The notes: generated by a model not told the origin, from the sequence alone. A stretch of 24,379 nucleotides of DNA from an uncultured Gemmatimonadota bacterium (GCA_946478895.1 CAMLDY010000037.1:1-24379), one strand, 5' to 3'; positions 7,372-16,258 are shown, counted from the first letter of the stretch. Numbers and translations: made by a program.

Positions 7372-8652
7372 GTGAATTCGCTGCTGCGAATTCCCTACTC
7401 GTTCGCAGGCAACCTGGCGCAGGCGCTCACCCGCGCGGCGCCGGCGGGCCAGTCGAAGTTCGCTCGCGCGCTCTCGGCGCGACGCGATCTGATCCCGCGG
7501 TTCCAGAAATGGGCCGGCGCCCACCGCGATATCGCTCGGCCACTCCTCTGGTTCCACGCGCCCTCGGTCGGTGAAGGATTGCAGGCGCTTCCGGTGATTC
7601 AGTTGTTGAGGGCGCGTCGGCCCGACATCCAGATCGCTTACACCTTTTACTCGCCGAGCGCCGAGCGATTTGCGAGGGGCCTCGAGGTGGACGTCGCCGA
7701 CTATCTACCGTTCGATACATTCTCAAACGCGGCCGCCGCAATCGCGGCGCTGCGGCCAAGCGCACTCGTGTTCAGCAAGCTCGATGTGTGGCCCGCACTC
7801 ACCGAGACCGCCGCGAATCGCGGTATACCAGTGGGTGTGGTGAGCGCGACACTCCCCCAATCGTCCGGCCGGCGCGGACCGATCGCCCGCGCGTTCCTCA
7901 ATGACGCGTACCGATCGATCGCCCGTGTCGGGGCGATCGATGAAAGCGATGCAGAACGCCTGCGCGAGCAGGGCGTGCGCGCGGATCGCCTGCAAGTCAC
8001 GGGTGATACGCGCTTCGACCAGGTCTGGGCGCGCGCGCGGCGTGAACCGACAGCGTTCATGGAACGCCTGCGCTCCGCCCGTCCGACGCTGGTGGCGGGT
8101 TCGACGTGGCCCACAGACGAAGAGCACCTTCTCCCGGCGTGGCAAAGGATCCGCGAGAAAATTCCTGACGCGCGACTGGTGATCGCCCCCCACGAGATCT
8201 CGGAATCGCATCTCCGCAGTCTCGCGCGGTGGGCGTTGGCGTCGTCGCTGAAAGCAGCGCTAATCGACGCCGCCGACGCCACCGCTGCCGACGTCGTCAT
8301 CGTCGATCGATACGGCATTCTCGGCGATCTGTACTCGCTCGCTGACGTCGCATACGTCGGCGGCGGGTTCCATTCCGCCGGCGTGCACTCGGTGCTCGAG
8401 CCGGCTGCCTTCGGCGCGCCCGTTCTCTTTGGTCCCCGAAACGAACGGAGTCGCGAGGCATCGAGGCTGGTACAGGCCGAGGGTGGCGCAGCCATCAAGG
8501 CAGCGGCCGACCTGACCATTCGACTCGACGATTGGCTCGGCTCATCTTCCGCGCGCGAAATCGCGGGAGCTCGCGCTCGCGCGATGGTGCAGGCGGGGCT
8601 CGGCGCCGCCGAGCGGTCCTACGAGCTGGTTATGGCTTTGCTTCCTGAGTGA
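7372..8652 (+). CDS. waaA: 3-deoxy-D-manno-octulosonic acid (Kdo) transferase
   Basis: 426 residues, the normal length for WaaA/KdtA, a GT-B glycosyltransferase that adds Kdo from CMP-Kdo to the lipid A precursor at the inner membrane. Visible landmarks: HAPSVGEG with the probable catalytic base Glu68; the LVAGSTWPTDEE start of the second Rossmann domain; APHEISESH; and the nucleotide-sugar loop VGGGFHSAGVHSVLEPAAFGAPVLFGP. The usual N-terminal membrane helix is weak, so attachment may be peripheral. The start is GTG at 7372, only 9 bases after the upstream stop, with a poor ribosome site (GAG), which suggests translational coupling. The 3' end overlaps the convergent EAL gene by 23 bases. 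It implies a conventional LPS. Confidence 0.93.
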   Translation: MNSLLRIPYSFAGNLAQALTRAAPAGQSKFARALSARRDLIPRFQKWAGAHRDIARPLLWFHAPSVGEGLQALPVIQLLRARRPDIQIAYTFYSPSAERFARGLEVDVADYLPFDTFSNAAAAIAALRPSALVFSKLDVWPALTETAANRGIPVGVVSATLPQSSGRRGPIARAFLNDAYRSIARVGAIDESDAERLREQGVRADRLQVTGDTRFDQVWARARREPTAFMERLRSARPTLVAGSTWPTDEEHLLPAWQRIREKIPDARLVIAPHEISESHLRSLARWALASSLKAALIDAADATAADVVIVDRYGILGDLYSLADVAYVGGGFHSAGVHSVLEPAAFGAPVLFGPRNERSREASRLVQAEGGAAIKAAADLTIRLDDWLGSSSAREIAGARARAMVQAGLGAAERSYELVMALLPE

Positions 8653-9919
8653 CCGGCACGCCTGCCAGAGCGGGCGGGCGGTAGGTGACCGCGCTGGTGC
8701 TCGGCTTGTGCACGAAGAAACCCTGCACGAGATGCACGCCGAGTGATTTCACCATTTCGTACTCTTCCTTCCGCTCGACACCCTCGGCGATCACCATCGC
8801 GCCGTGCTCGTTGGCAAAGCGCACCATCGTCTCGACCAGATTCTGCTTGATGAAATTCTGATCGATGCAGTTGATGAGCGAGATATCGAGCTTGATGAAA
8901 TCGGGCTCCAGGTTGGCGATCGAGCCGAGTCCGGCGTATCCGCTGCCGGCGTCATCGACGGCGAAACGATAGCCCTTGTCGCGGAACTCCTTGAGGCGGC
9001 CGCGGAATTTGGGGTAGTCCTTGATCGCCGTGCGCTCGGTGATCTCGATCACGACCCGCGTCGGGTCCTTTACCGCCAGGGTGTTGACGTCGAAGGAAGG
9101 ATCGGCGAAGTCCGCGGGGTCGACGTTCATGAACAACAGCTCGCCATCCTTGAGCAGCTTGCCCATTCCTTCGATGGCGCGGTCGCGACAGAGTCGGCTC
9201 AGGTCCCAGATCAAGTCGGACTGCGCCGCGATCTCGAACATCACTTCGGGACTTCGCATGCTGCGCAGCGCTCCACGCGCGAGCGCTTCGTAGCCGAACA
9301 CCTTCTGGGTGTCGGTGACGACGATTGGGTGATACTCGATGTATAGGCCGCGATCGCGCAGAGTCTCGCGGAGGTCGCTTACTTTCTTGGCCTGCTCCCG
9401 GTGCTCGAGGCTCTTCGAGGCGTTCGCCGCTTCGCGGATGCCGCGATAGATCTGGCGCTCCAGCCGAAGCTTCGGGTTGTAGACGACGAGCGCGCGGCCG
9501 ACGAAGATGTCGAACAGGGCCGCGATGTCCTCTCCGTGGACGCGCTCGATCTCGCTCGAGACGGCTTCCTTAAGCCCGGCGGTGAGCTCGGTTATCTCGG
9601 CGTCCGTCGCGGCGGGGGTGTCGTCCTGCGGGACGTGGAAGAAGATGAAGTCATCGTCGTTGGGAAACGCGACCATCAGCTTGCTGGAGGCGAGCGCGCT
9701 CTTGCTCAGGAACGCGCGCATCGCTTCGCCGGTCGTCTCGAGCACGCTGTCGAGTTTTTCCCAGCCGTAGACTTCTTCGACCTTGGAGTAGCGGTCGAAG
9801 TTGAAGTACAGGATCACGATCTCGCCCCGATCCTGTACGGCCTTTCTGATGCTGTCGATCGTCGCGGCAACGGTCGGCAGGCGCGTCAGCGAGTCACGAA
9901 GAAGCTGGTGGTAATCCAA
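8630..9919 (-). CDS. Degenerate GGDEF - EAL protein (probable c-di-GMP phosphodiesterase)
   Basis: About 429 residues from the TTG at 9917-9919. The N-terminal half resembles GGDEF (DSLTRLPTV at the start; GEIVILYFNFDRYSKVEEVYG), but the signature is PNDDDF in place of GGDEF, so cyclase activity is unlikely. The C-terminal EAL domain keeps its metal and catalytic motifs: YEALAR, FMNVDPADF, VIEITERT, FAVDDAGSGYAGL, PDFIKLD, VIAEGVER and LVQGFF. It should therefore linearise c-di-GMP, possibly tuned by the pseudo-GGDEF. The open frame extends to 10078, but that part overlaps the response-regulator gene by 157 bases and encodes an Arg-rich shadow. The TTG begins two bases after the regulator stop, pointing to translational coupling. 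The 3' end overlaps waaA by 23 bases. Confidence 0.85.
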   Translation of the reverse strand: MDYHQLLRDSLTRLPTVAATIDSIRKAVQDRGEIVILYFNFDRYSKVEEVYGWEKLDSVLETTGEAMRAFLSKSALASSKLMVAFPNDDDFIFFHVPQDDTPAATDAEITELTAGLKEAVSSEIERVHGEDIAALFDIFVGRALVVYNPKLRLERQIYRGIREAANASKSLEHREQAKKVSDLRETLRDRGLYIEYHPIVVTDTQKVFGYEALARGALRSMRSPEVMFEIAAQSDLIWDLSRLCRDRAIEGMGKLLKDGELLFMNVDPADFADPSFDVNTLAVKDPTRVVIEITERTAIKDYPKFRGRLKEFRDKGYRFAVDDAGSGYAGLGSIANLEPDFIKLDISLINCIDQNFIKQNLVETMVRFANEHGAMVIAEGVERKEEYEMVKSLGVHLVQGFFVHKPSTSAVTYRPPALAGVPVTQEAKP

Positions 9920-9921
9920 GT

Positions 9922-10353
9922 TCAGCGGGAACGGGTAGCGGTGGACTGGGCGGCGCCGGTGTTCGGCGCGAGCAGCTTGACGTTGCGCTCGATGGTAGTT
10001 GCCAGCTTCGAGAGCTCGAAAGGCTTCTCGACGTAGTCGTCGGCGCCGGTCTGGAGTGCCTGGCGCTTGTTCACCCAATCGTCGAGTGCGGTGACCATCA
10101 CCACTCTCACGCTTCGACCGAGGGTCGGGTGCTGCTTGATCTCGCGGCAGACCTGCCAGCCATCGCGGCCCGGCATCATCACGTCGAGCAGGACCACGGC
10201 CGGCTTGACCTCCTCGAACGCCTTCATCGCCTCGTCGCCGTTGTAGGCGACGGTAATTGGATAACCCCGCGCTTCGAGATAGTCCCGAATGATGTGGGCG
10301 TTATCGGCGTTGTCATCGACAACGAGTATCGGCGGGTGCGAGCTATCGGCCAT
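9922..10353 (-). CDS. Single-domain response regulator (CheY-like receiver)
   Basis: 143 residues, a receiver domain without an output domain. Key residues are all present: acidic pocket Asp13-Asp14 (LVVDDNAD), phospho-acceptor Asp57 (VVLLDVMMPGRDGW), Thr88 (MVTALDD) and Lys110 (VEKPFE). A Thr/Ala/Arg tail of about 17 residues follows. The stop is separated by two bases from the start of the EAL gene, so this phospho-switch probably controls the phosphodiesterase by protein contact, as in other receiver/EAL pairs. No histidine kinase is in the window. The ATG at 10351-10353 opens straight into the first strand. Confidence 0.92.
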   Translation of the reverse strand: MADSSHPPILVVDDNADNAHIIRDYLEARGYPITVAYNGDEAMKAFEEVKPAVVLLDVMMPGRDGWQVCREIKQHPTLGRSVRVVMVTALDDWVNKRQALQTGADDYVEKPFELSKLATTIERNVKLLAPNTGAAQSTATRSR

Positions 10354-10566
10354 AAGCGATTGTCTGAAATGATGTTATGGCCATACCCGGGGCAATTCGC
10401 AAGCCAGCGGCCGAGACTTCGATACCCAAAATTGGCGTGCGGAGCCGCCGAAGCCGCGCGGTCCGGGCATCCTTTCGCCGGCAGACTCCGCCAATCTGCC
10501 GAGTTCGGCTTGACAAGGCCGCGCACCGGTTACAGCGTGAGCAAGGTAATCTCCACGGAGCAAACT
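10354..10566. promoter_or_regulatory. Divergent intergenic region, response regulator / plug protein
   Basis: 213 bases between divergent starts. On the plus strand TTGACA at 10510-10515 is a perfect -35, but I find no good -10 at the right distance (TTACAG or TACAGC at 14-15 bases only), so promoter assignment is weak. No promoter could be fixed for the response regulator. Confidence 0.3.
10557..10560 (+). promoter_or_regulatory. Ribosome binding site that decides a GTG start
   Basis: GGAG six bases before GTG at 10567. It selects this start over upstream codons of the same open frame, which runs back to 10129 across the response-regulator gene. Confidence 0.65.
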
Positions 10567-11310
10567 GTGCGCGCGTCCCATACCCGGCTCGTCGCCGGAA
10601 GCCTGTTAGTATTTCCGTTCATCGCGGTTCCGGCGCTTGTCGCGCAAATGCAGCCGACGCACAAATTCGAGGTCGATGGGATCGTGCTCGACGCGTCGAA
10701 AGCGCCGGTTCCGAGCGCCGAGCTGGTGCTGAATCGCGCCGGTGAAGCGGTTCGGGTGACCCGCACCGGAGCCGACGGCCGGTTTGCCTTTCCACAGGTA
10801 CGGAGCGGGAATGTGGCGCTGACGGTGCGGCGGATGGGATATGTCGCCAAGACCGTCAACGTCGAGATGCCGACCGATGGTGTTGCGTCGGAAGTCGAGG
10901 TCAGTCTCGACGAAATTGCGAGCGATATTTCCGCGGTGGTCGTCGAAAGCTCGAAGGGACATCTCGACGAATTCTACGAAAGGAAGAATAACAACAACTT
11001 CGCAAAGTTCTTCGAGATGAAGGACATCAGGGCGCGAAATCCGTTGTACCTGAGCGAGATCGTTCGCACCGTCGGTGGGGCGACGATTGAAACCAAAGGC
11101 ATCGGCAACCGGATTCTTCTGCGTGGCTGCCAGCCGATGGTGTGGGTCGACGGGATGCGCGCGCCGGGTGCGGAGCTCGACGACGTCGCCAGGCCGTCGG
11201 ACGTTGCGGCGATGGAGATTTATGCATCCAATGCCGGGCTGCCTCCCGAGTACCAGGATCGGAACAACCGGATGTGCGGCGCGATCATCGTCTGGACGAA
11301 GAATCAATAA
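10567..11310 (+). CDS. Secreted CarboxypepD_reg + TonB plug-like protein without a barrel
   Basis: 247 residues from the GTG at 10567. Order: signal peptide (about 1-27: RLVAGSLLVFPFIAVPALVAQ), a CarboxypepD_reg-like beta-sandwich (about 33-112: DGIVLDASKAPVPSAELVL, GADGRFAFPQV, LTVRRMGYVAKT), a charged linker (FYERKNNNNFAKFFEM), then a segment like the end of a TonB receptor plug (about 155-247: LSEIVRTVGG, GNRILLRGCQPMVWVDG, DVAAMEIYASNAGLPPEY, CGAIIVWTKN). The protein ends where a barrel would begin, and a terminator follows. Cys188 and Cys237 could form a disulfide locking the plug. It may be a periplasmic partner or decoy for SusC-type receptors, or a structural protein; function is unknown. 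A broken receptor is unlikely given the clean stop and terminator. Confidence 0.75.
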   Translation: MRASHTRLVAGSLLVFPFIAVPALVAQMQPTHKFEVDGIVLDASKAPVPSAELVLNRAGEAVRVTRTGADGRFAFPQVRSGNVALTVRRMGYVAKTVNVEMPTDGVASEVEVSLDEIASDISAVVVESSKGHLDEFYERKNNNNFAKFFEMKDIRARNPLYLSEIVRTVGGATIETKGIGNRILLRGCQPMVWVDGMRAPGAELDDVARPSDVAAMEIYASNAGLPPEYQDRNNRMCGAIIVWTKNQ

Positions 11311-11367
11311 CGAGTGCTCTAACCGGGCTGCACGAAATCACACTCTGGACGCAGTCACGTTGGATGC

Positions 11368-11401
11368 AAAAGACCCCCCGAAACTTCTCGGGGGGTCTTT
11401 T
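11368..11401. terminator. Bidirectional intrinsic terminator
   Basis: A perfect 14-base stem, AAAAGACCCCCCGA (11368-11381) and its complement (11388-11401), with a six-base loop. Plus-strand transcripts end in TTTTCTTT, and minus-strand ones in TTTT then GC. It lies between the convergent ends of the plug gene (11310) and the second SusD gene (11441) and can serve both. Confidence 0.88.
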
Positions 11402-11440
11402 CTTTACGACTAGTGAACCGCGGTGCTTACTGCTCCACGA

Positions 11441-12988
11441 TCAGGAGCAGGTCGCAGCGGTCATCGTGTCCCACCACACGCGGGTTCCCAGGTCGTCCGG
11501 ACCCTGGTCAGCGATGGCGGCATCGAGAGACTCTTTATTCGTGGTCGCTTCGGTCGTCGGATACTCGAGCCGGCGCGGCACGTAAGTAAGAGTCGCATCC
11601 GGGCCAGGCACGATGGTCGAGGGGACACACGTTCTGCGCCACTCGAACCAGGCATCCGCACCGTCCATGTACAGCGCGATGTACTTCTGCTGTGCAATCT
11701 GACGGAGACCGGCGACACCACCCTGATAAACCACGCTTGGGTTCGCCAGATACGCGGCAACGTCGCCAGCGGCGATCGACTGCCCTGCCGCAGCAGCCAT
11801 GTCGTTCCACTGGTTCATTGAAGCCGTGATTCCGGCATTGTAGTAACCAGCCGCCTGACCCGCAGTGAGACCACCGAGTCCGCGCTCAGCAGCCTCGGCA
11901 AGAATCAGGTTGACTTCCGCCGCGGTAAGAATCGGGGTCGGAAGGCTGGCCCCCGATCCGCCGAACGTCGGCCCGTACGTCGTCACGCCCTTGTAGAAAA
12001 TCTCTCCCGGGCGCGAGGTCGTGGACGGATCGGGAACGTTCTGCGGCAGAAGGCCGTTGGGCGAGCCGCGGTAAATCGCCGGATTTGCGCCGGTCGGCTG
12101 GGCGTAGATCGGCAGCCTGGGATCACTGAGCGCGTTCATGATATCCACGAGGCGATTTGACATCCGCCAGTCGTCGCGTGCGCCCAGGTTGTCCGCCCAC
12201 GGATTGTTGTAAACCCCATCCCCTGGCCACGGGAAATAGGCATTGTCAGCGTTGGTGAGAATCAGGCCACCCGGCGCCGTACGCGCCGCGGTGATCTGAG
12301 CACTGGCGAGGGCGGGATCCACTTCCGAAACCCGGATCGCCAGACGCAGCCGCAGCGAGTTGATGAACTTCTGCCAACTTGCCGGGTCGCCGCCGTAGAT
12401 CGGGTCGGCGTCGCCGAGGTCGTTGGTCGCTGAACTCAGATCCTTCGCGGCCCTGTCGAGCGTGGCAAAGAAATCCGCGTAAATATCCTGCTGCTTGTCG
12501 TACGTCGGGTTAAGCGACGTTCCCACCGAGTCCCCCTTGAGCGCCGCTGAGTACGGCACGTCGCCCCAGGAATCGGTGATGAATGAGAAGACCAGCGTCC
12601 GCAACGCCATCGCCGGGCCGTAGACTCCCGCCTGGTTGGTCGCCAGGCCCTTGTTGATGATCTGCGTCAGGTCCTTCAGCTCGCCAGCATACGCGCCATT
12701 GAACGAGCCTTCGGTGTCTGCGGCGTGCACACGAAGGTAGCGATCCTCGTCGTTGTACTGGACCTCGGAGAGGTGCTGGACGATCCACTCGTAGGTGCGC
12801 AGATCGATGCCGCCAAACCAGCGCGCGGTCGAGAGGCGAGATGCCTCGGTGAACAGCGGACCTGGAGGTACGTCCTCCGGGCTGTTCGGGTTTTTGTTGA
12901 GATTGGTGATGCTGTCGTTGTTGCACCCCGCTACCGCGAGCGCAATCGACAACGCCGTACCCAGTCTCAAAAAGTTTTTATTGATCAT
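11441..12988 (-). CDS. SusD-like_2 family outer-membrane lipoprotein
   Basis: 515 residues. Surface nutrient-binding lipoprotein that pairs with the SusC-like receptor 24 bases upstream. Signal MINKNFLRLGTALSIALAVAGC with a good lipobox (AVAGC, Cys22), followed by the typical NLNKNPNSPEDVPPGPLFTEA opening seen in SusD-like_2 proteins. Further family features are RLSTARWFGGIDLRTYEWIVQHLSEVQY, FSFITDSWGDVPYSAAL, WQKFINSLRLRLAIRVS and the C-terminal IAQQKYIALYMDGADAWFEWRRT. It is a different SusD subfamily from the lipoprotein at the left edge, so the two uptake systems are not recent duplicates. The ribosome site is weak (GGA far upstream), consistent with translation coupled to the receptor gene. 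Substrate unknown. Confidence 0.92.
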   Translation of the reverse strand: MINKNFLRLGTALSIALAVAGCNNDSITNLNKNPNSPEDVPPGPLFTEASRLSTARWFGGIDLRTYEWIVQHLSEVQYNDEDRYLRVHAADTEGSFNGAYAGELKDLTQIINKGLATNQAGVYGPAMALRTLVFSFITDSWGDVPYSAALKGDSVGTSLNPTYDKQQDIYADFFATLDRAAKDLSSATNDLGDADPIYGGDPASWQKFINSLRLRLAIRVSEVDPALASAQITAARTAPGGLILTNADNAYFPWPGDGVYNNPWADNLGARDDWRMSNRLVDIMNALSDPRLPIYAQPTGANPAIYRGSPNGLLPQNVPDPSTTSRPGEIFYKGVTTYGPTFGGSGASLPTPILTAAEVNLILAEAAERGLGGLTAGQAAGYYNAGITASMNQWNDMAAAAGQSIAAGDVAAYLANPSVVYQGGVAGLRQIAQQKYIALYMDGADAWFEWRRTCVPSTIVPGPDATLTYVPRRLEYPTTEATTNKESLDAAIADQGPDDLGTRVWWDTMTAATCS

Positions 12989-13012
12989 TTGTCATCAGTT
13001 CCGGTTAATGGG

Positions 13013-16000
13013 TTACGGCGTGATGCGGACGTTGAATCCCCACACCCGCGGGTTCGGCATTGAGGCGAATTCGATACCCTGGTTGTTCCCAGTCTGATAG
13101 GAGAACTCGGGGTCGATGTTCGGCACCTTGGTCCAGGTCTTCAGGTTGCGACCGGTGAGACCGACGGTGATCGCGCTCGCGTTGAAGCGGCTGGCGAGTG
13201 TCTGAGGCAGGTCGAAGACGAGGCTCAGCTCGCGCAGCTTGGTGTACGTGGCGTCGTAAATGTGGTCCTCGATGACCTGACCGCAGTTGTACGAGATGCA
13301 CTGCCAGTACGTCTCAGCCGTCACGGCTTTGGTGTTGGGTTGGCCGGTTGCCTGGTCGATGCCTTTGACCACGTAGCCTGGCTTGTCCCAATCAACCTCG
13401 CGTCCAGCAACGGTACGCGACAGAACGCCGGTGTAATCGCCCCACATGTTGGTGATGCTGGCGAGCTTGCCGCCCACGTGGAAGTCGAGCAGGCCGTACA
13501 GTCTTAGGTTCTTGTAGGTCAGCGTGTTGCCCCAGCCGCCCGTCCACTGCGGTTGAACGCTGCCGAAGTAGTGCTGATATCCGGTGAACGCGGGATCGCG
13601 CTGCGGCAAACCGTTTTTGAGGAGCAGGTTGCCCTGCGCGTCGCGCAGCCACGAATTGCCCATTATCGCGCCGTAAGGCTTGTTGAGACGGGCCTCAAGG
13701 CGAGCTGTGAACAAGCTGCCCAAGGCGAGCGTCTTTACGCCCGGTGCCAGCTCGGTGATCTTGCTCTTGTTGCGGCCGTAGTTGAAGATGCTGTTCCAGG
13801 AGAATCCGCCGGCGGTCTCGATTGGCACGACGCTGAGCAGGAATTCCTGGCCCTTGTTGCTGATCTCACCGGCGTTGATCGACTTCGACGTGAAGCCAGT
13901 CGTCGAAGAAACCGGCGCGTTGAAGATCTGGTTGGTGGTGTACTTGTCGTAAATGCTGCCATCGAAAGTCACCCGCCCGTTGAAGAAACCGAGCTCCAAG
14001 CCTGCTTCATTGGAGTGGGTGATCTCGGGCTTCAGATCGCCGTTCGCCAGTGCGTCTTGCAGCGAGAACTGAGGGAGCCCGTCGAATTTGTTGCTGAGAC
14101 CACTATACGTGGTTCTCAGAAGATACGGATCTGCGTCAGCACCCACTTTCGCCGTCGAAGCACGCAGCTTCGCGTAAGAGAGTATACCGTTTTTGATCGC
14201 CGGAACGGCATCGGTCAACACGATCGCGGTGTTAAGCGATGGGTAGAAGTAGGAATTGTTTTCCTTCGGCAGCGTCGATGACCAGTCGTTGCGCATCGTG
14301 CCACCGAGGGTCCACCAGCCGTTCAGAGTGAAATCAGCCGAAGCATAGGCGCTATTCGTCTGACGGCGCTGTGTGGTCTGCCCGAGGGTGGGCGTGATCG
14401 CCGCGTTGGAGACATTGTAAATCCCCGGCACGGTGAGACCGCCCGTTTGCACACTGTTGAAGTTGTATGCTGTCCGACGCGCTGCCACGCCGCCGGTCGC
14501 GTTGACCAGCAGGTGCGAGCCCAAGCCGCGATTGATCCTCAGAGTCGCATCGGTGGTATTCTCGTTGTTGTAATCATCGAGATTGATAAACCCGCCGAAG
14601 TACGACGGATCGACGATCGTCCCCTGGCGGCTATCGCCCGGAGCGAACCGCTGATCGATGTTGTAGCGATAGATGTCCGACCCGGTACGGACGCTCGCAT
14701 TGATACCGTCCGCCAGCATGTACGTCGCAGAGACGTTGCCAATGAACCGGTCGCGGGTATCCTGTTCCGGGTTTTCATACTGGAGCCAGAACGGGTTGTT
14801 GTGGAAGCTGTAGTTCCAGTTGAATTCGCGAGTCGGCGGACCGCCGTTGAGCGAGGCGCTCTGATTGTAAGTATTGCGAAGCGCGTCCAGGTCAACCTGA
14901 CGGCCAAACCACACGAACTGCTCGAGCACGCTCTGCGTATAGCCGACACCCGGCCGGTTCAGGCCGGTGTTGCGAACGTACTGAAGGCTGGCGTCGGAGC
15001 TGAGGCGATCGTTGATCTTCAGGGCAGCGTTGAGCAACCCGTTCATCTTGTGGAACGAGTTGTTGGGGATGTAGCCCTCGACCTGATCCGATCCGAATGA
15101 CATGCGCGCATTCGCACGCTCGGTTCCACCGCTGAATGCGATGTTGTTCGAGAAGGTGTGCCCCGTATTGAAGAAGCTTTCGACGTTATTCGGATGGGCC
15201 ACCCAGGGGGTCGGCGTGCAACCGTTATTCTGGAAGACGCCGTTGGCGTCAACGAATCCGCTGCCTGCGCCGGGGCTCGTGAACTGACAAATCAACCTTC
15301 CATCGAGCCTTGGGCCGAAGCTCTGATCGTTGTAATCCTCCACGCCTGTTGTCGCACCATTCCCGAACGCAAACTGGCCTGCAGCGCCCTGACCGTAAAG
15401 ATTCTGGTACTCGGGAAGAATCGATGGCTTTTCCCAGGTATAGGTGGAGCTGACTTCGGTGCGCATCTTACCGCCACTGTTGGCTCCGCGCTTGGTCGTC
15501 ATAATAATGACGCCGTTTGCCGCGCGGGATCCATAAATCGCCGCGGCATTGGGGCCCTTCAGCACGCTCATCGTGGCAATGTCTTCCGGATTGATGTCGG
15601 AGATGGCGCTACCGAAATCGAATCCGCCGCCCGGCCCTGAGCCGCGGTCGCGGTCGGAGACAGCGACGCCATCGATAATGTACAGGGGCGAGTTGTTGCC
15701 GCTGATCGAGTTCGCGCCGCGCAGCAGGATGCGGTTGGAGCCGCCAACCGTGCCAGAGCCGGTGATCGTCACGCCGGAGACCTTACCCTGAATGCTATTG
15801 ACCACGTTCATGGTCTTGGTCTCGTTCAGCTCGGTGCTGCTGATCTGCTGCTGGGCGGTACCCAGCTGACTCTTCTCTCTGGTTTCGCCGAGCGCGGTTA
15901 CAACAACGCCCTGAAGCTCGGTTGCCGTGGCAGAGAGGCTGAAGTTCTGGCTGATCGGACTGCCGGCCAGCGCGACAGACGCGGAGCTTGGCTGATAGCC

Positions 16001-16258
16001 CAGGCGTCTTGCCATGAGTGTGACGGTCGTTCCATTTGCCGACGCGGGCGCGGTGAACGTGTATCGGCCCTGTTCGTCTGTGAAAGCTCCGACTCGCAAT
16101 GTCGGAATGCTGACACTTGCACCGATTACCGGTGCGCCACCAGCGCCAGTTACCTGGCCGCTAATGGTCGTTCCTTGCGCCTGAGCGATTGCGGGCGCGC
16201 ACCAAAGCGCCACGCTCGCCAGCGCAAGCAAGCGAGAGATCTTACCAGTCTTTCCCAT
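13013..16258 (-). CDS. SusC/RagA-family TonB-dependent outer-membrane receptor
   Basis: 1081 residues. Signal peptide (about 1-27, LLALASVALWCAPAIAQAQ), CarboxypepD_reg-like domain (about 30-112: SGQVTGAGGAPVIGASVSI, TDEQGRYTFTAP, RRLGYQPSSASV), plug with SusC signature (NSIQGKVSGVTI, ILLRGANSI, YIIDGVAV, MSVLKGPNAAAIYGSRAANG, GVIIMTTKRG), then the 22-strand barrel. No STN domain. The last residues are GFNVRITP, without the usual terminal aromatic residue. The ATG at 16256-16258 follows GAGGT by five bases, a clear ribosome site. It forms an operon with the SusD-like gene 24 bases downstream. Upstream, about 200 bases before the ATG, is the 11-base phased repeat array at 16460-16531, a candidate regulator site. 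Substrate unknown. Confidence 0.94.
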   Translation of the reverse strand: MGKTGKISRLLALASVALWCAPAIAQAQGTTISGQVTGAGGAPVIGASVSIPTLRVGAFTDEQGRYTFTAPASANGTTVTLMARRLGYQPSSASVALAGSPISQNFSLSATATELQGVVVTALGETREKSQLGTAQQQISSTELNETKTMNVVNSIQGKVSGVTITGSGTVGGSNRILLRGANSISGNNSPLYIIDGVAVSDRDRGSGPGGGFDFGSAISDINPEDIATMSVLKGPNAAAIYGSRAANGVIIMTTKRGANSGGKMRTEVSSTYTWEKPSILPEYQNLYGQGAAGQFAFGNGATTGVEDYNDQSFGPRLDGRLICQFTSPGAGSGFVDANGVFQNNGCTPTPWVAHPNNVESFFNTGHTFSNNIAFSGGTERANARMSFGSDQVEGYIPNNSFHKMNGLLNAALKINDRLSSDASLQYVRNTGLNRPGVGYTQSVLEQFVWFGRQVDLDALRNTYNQSASLNGGPPTREFNWNYSFHNNPFWLQYENPEQDTRDRFIGNVSATYMLADGINASVRTGSDIYRYNIDQRFAPGDSRQGTIVDPSYFGGFINLDDYNNENTTDATLRINRGLGSHLLVNATGGVAARRTAYNFNSVQTGGLTVPGIYNVSNAAITPTLGQTTQRRQTNSAYASADFTLNGWWTLGGTMRNDWSSTLPKENNSYFYPSLNTAIVLTDAVPAIKNGILSYAKLRASTAKVGADADPYLLRTTYSGLSNKFDGLPQFSLQDALANGDLKPEITHSNEAGLELGFFNGRVTFDGSIYDKYTTNQIFNAPVSSTTGFTSKSINAGEISNKGQEFLLSVVPIETAGGFSWNSIFNYGRNKSKITELAPGVKTLALGSLFTARLEARLNKPYGAIMGNSWLRDAQGNLLLKNGLPQRDPAFTGYQHYFGSVQPQWTGGWGNTLTYKNLRLYGLLDFHVGGKLASITNMWGDYTGVLSRTVAGREVDWDKPGYVVKGIDQATGQPNTKAVTAETYWQCISYNCGQVIEDHIYDATYTKLRELSLVFDLPQTLASRFNASAITVGLTGRNLKTWTKVPNIDPEFSYQTGNNQGIEFASMPNPRVWGFNVRITP

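Noticed and set aside
9920..10078. N-terminal extension of the EAL protein to 10078
   Set aside because: It overlaps the conserved response-regulator gene by 157 bases and encodes an Arg-rich sequence without family resemblance; the GGDEF-like homology begins only after the TTG at 9919.
10129..10566. Longer start for the plug protein at 10129
   Set aside because: It would run antisense through the response-regulator gene; the signal peptide and ribosome site place the start at 10567.
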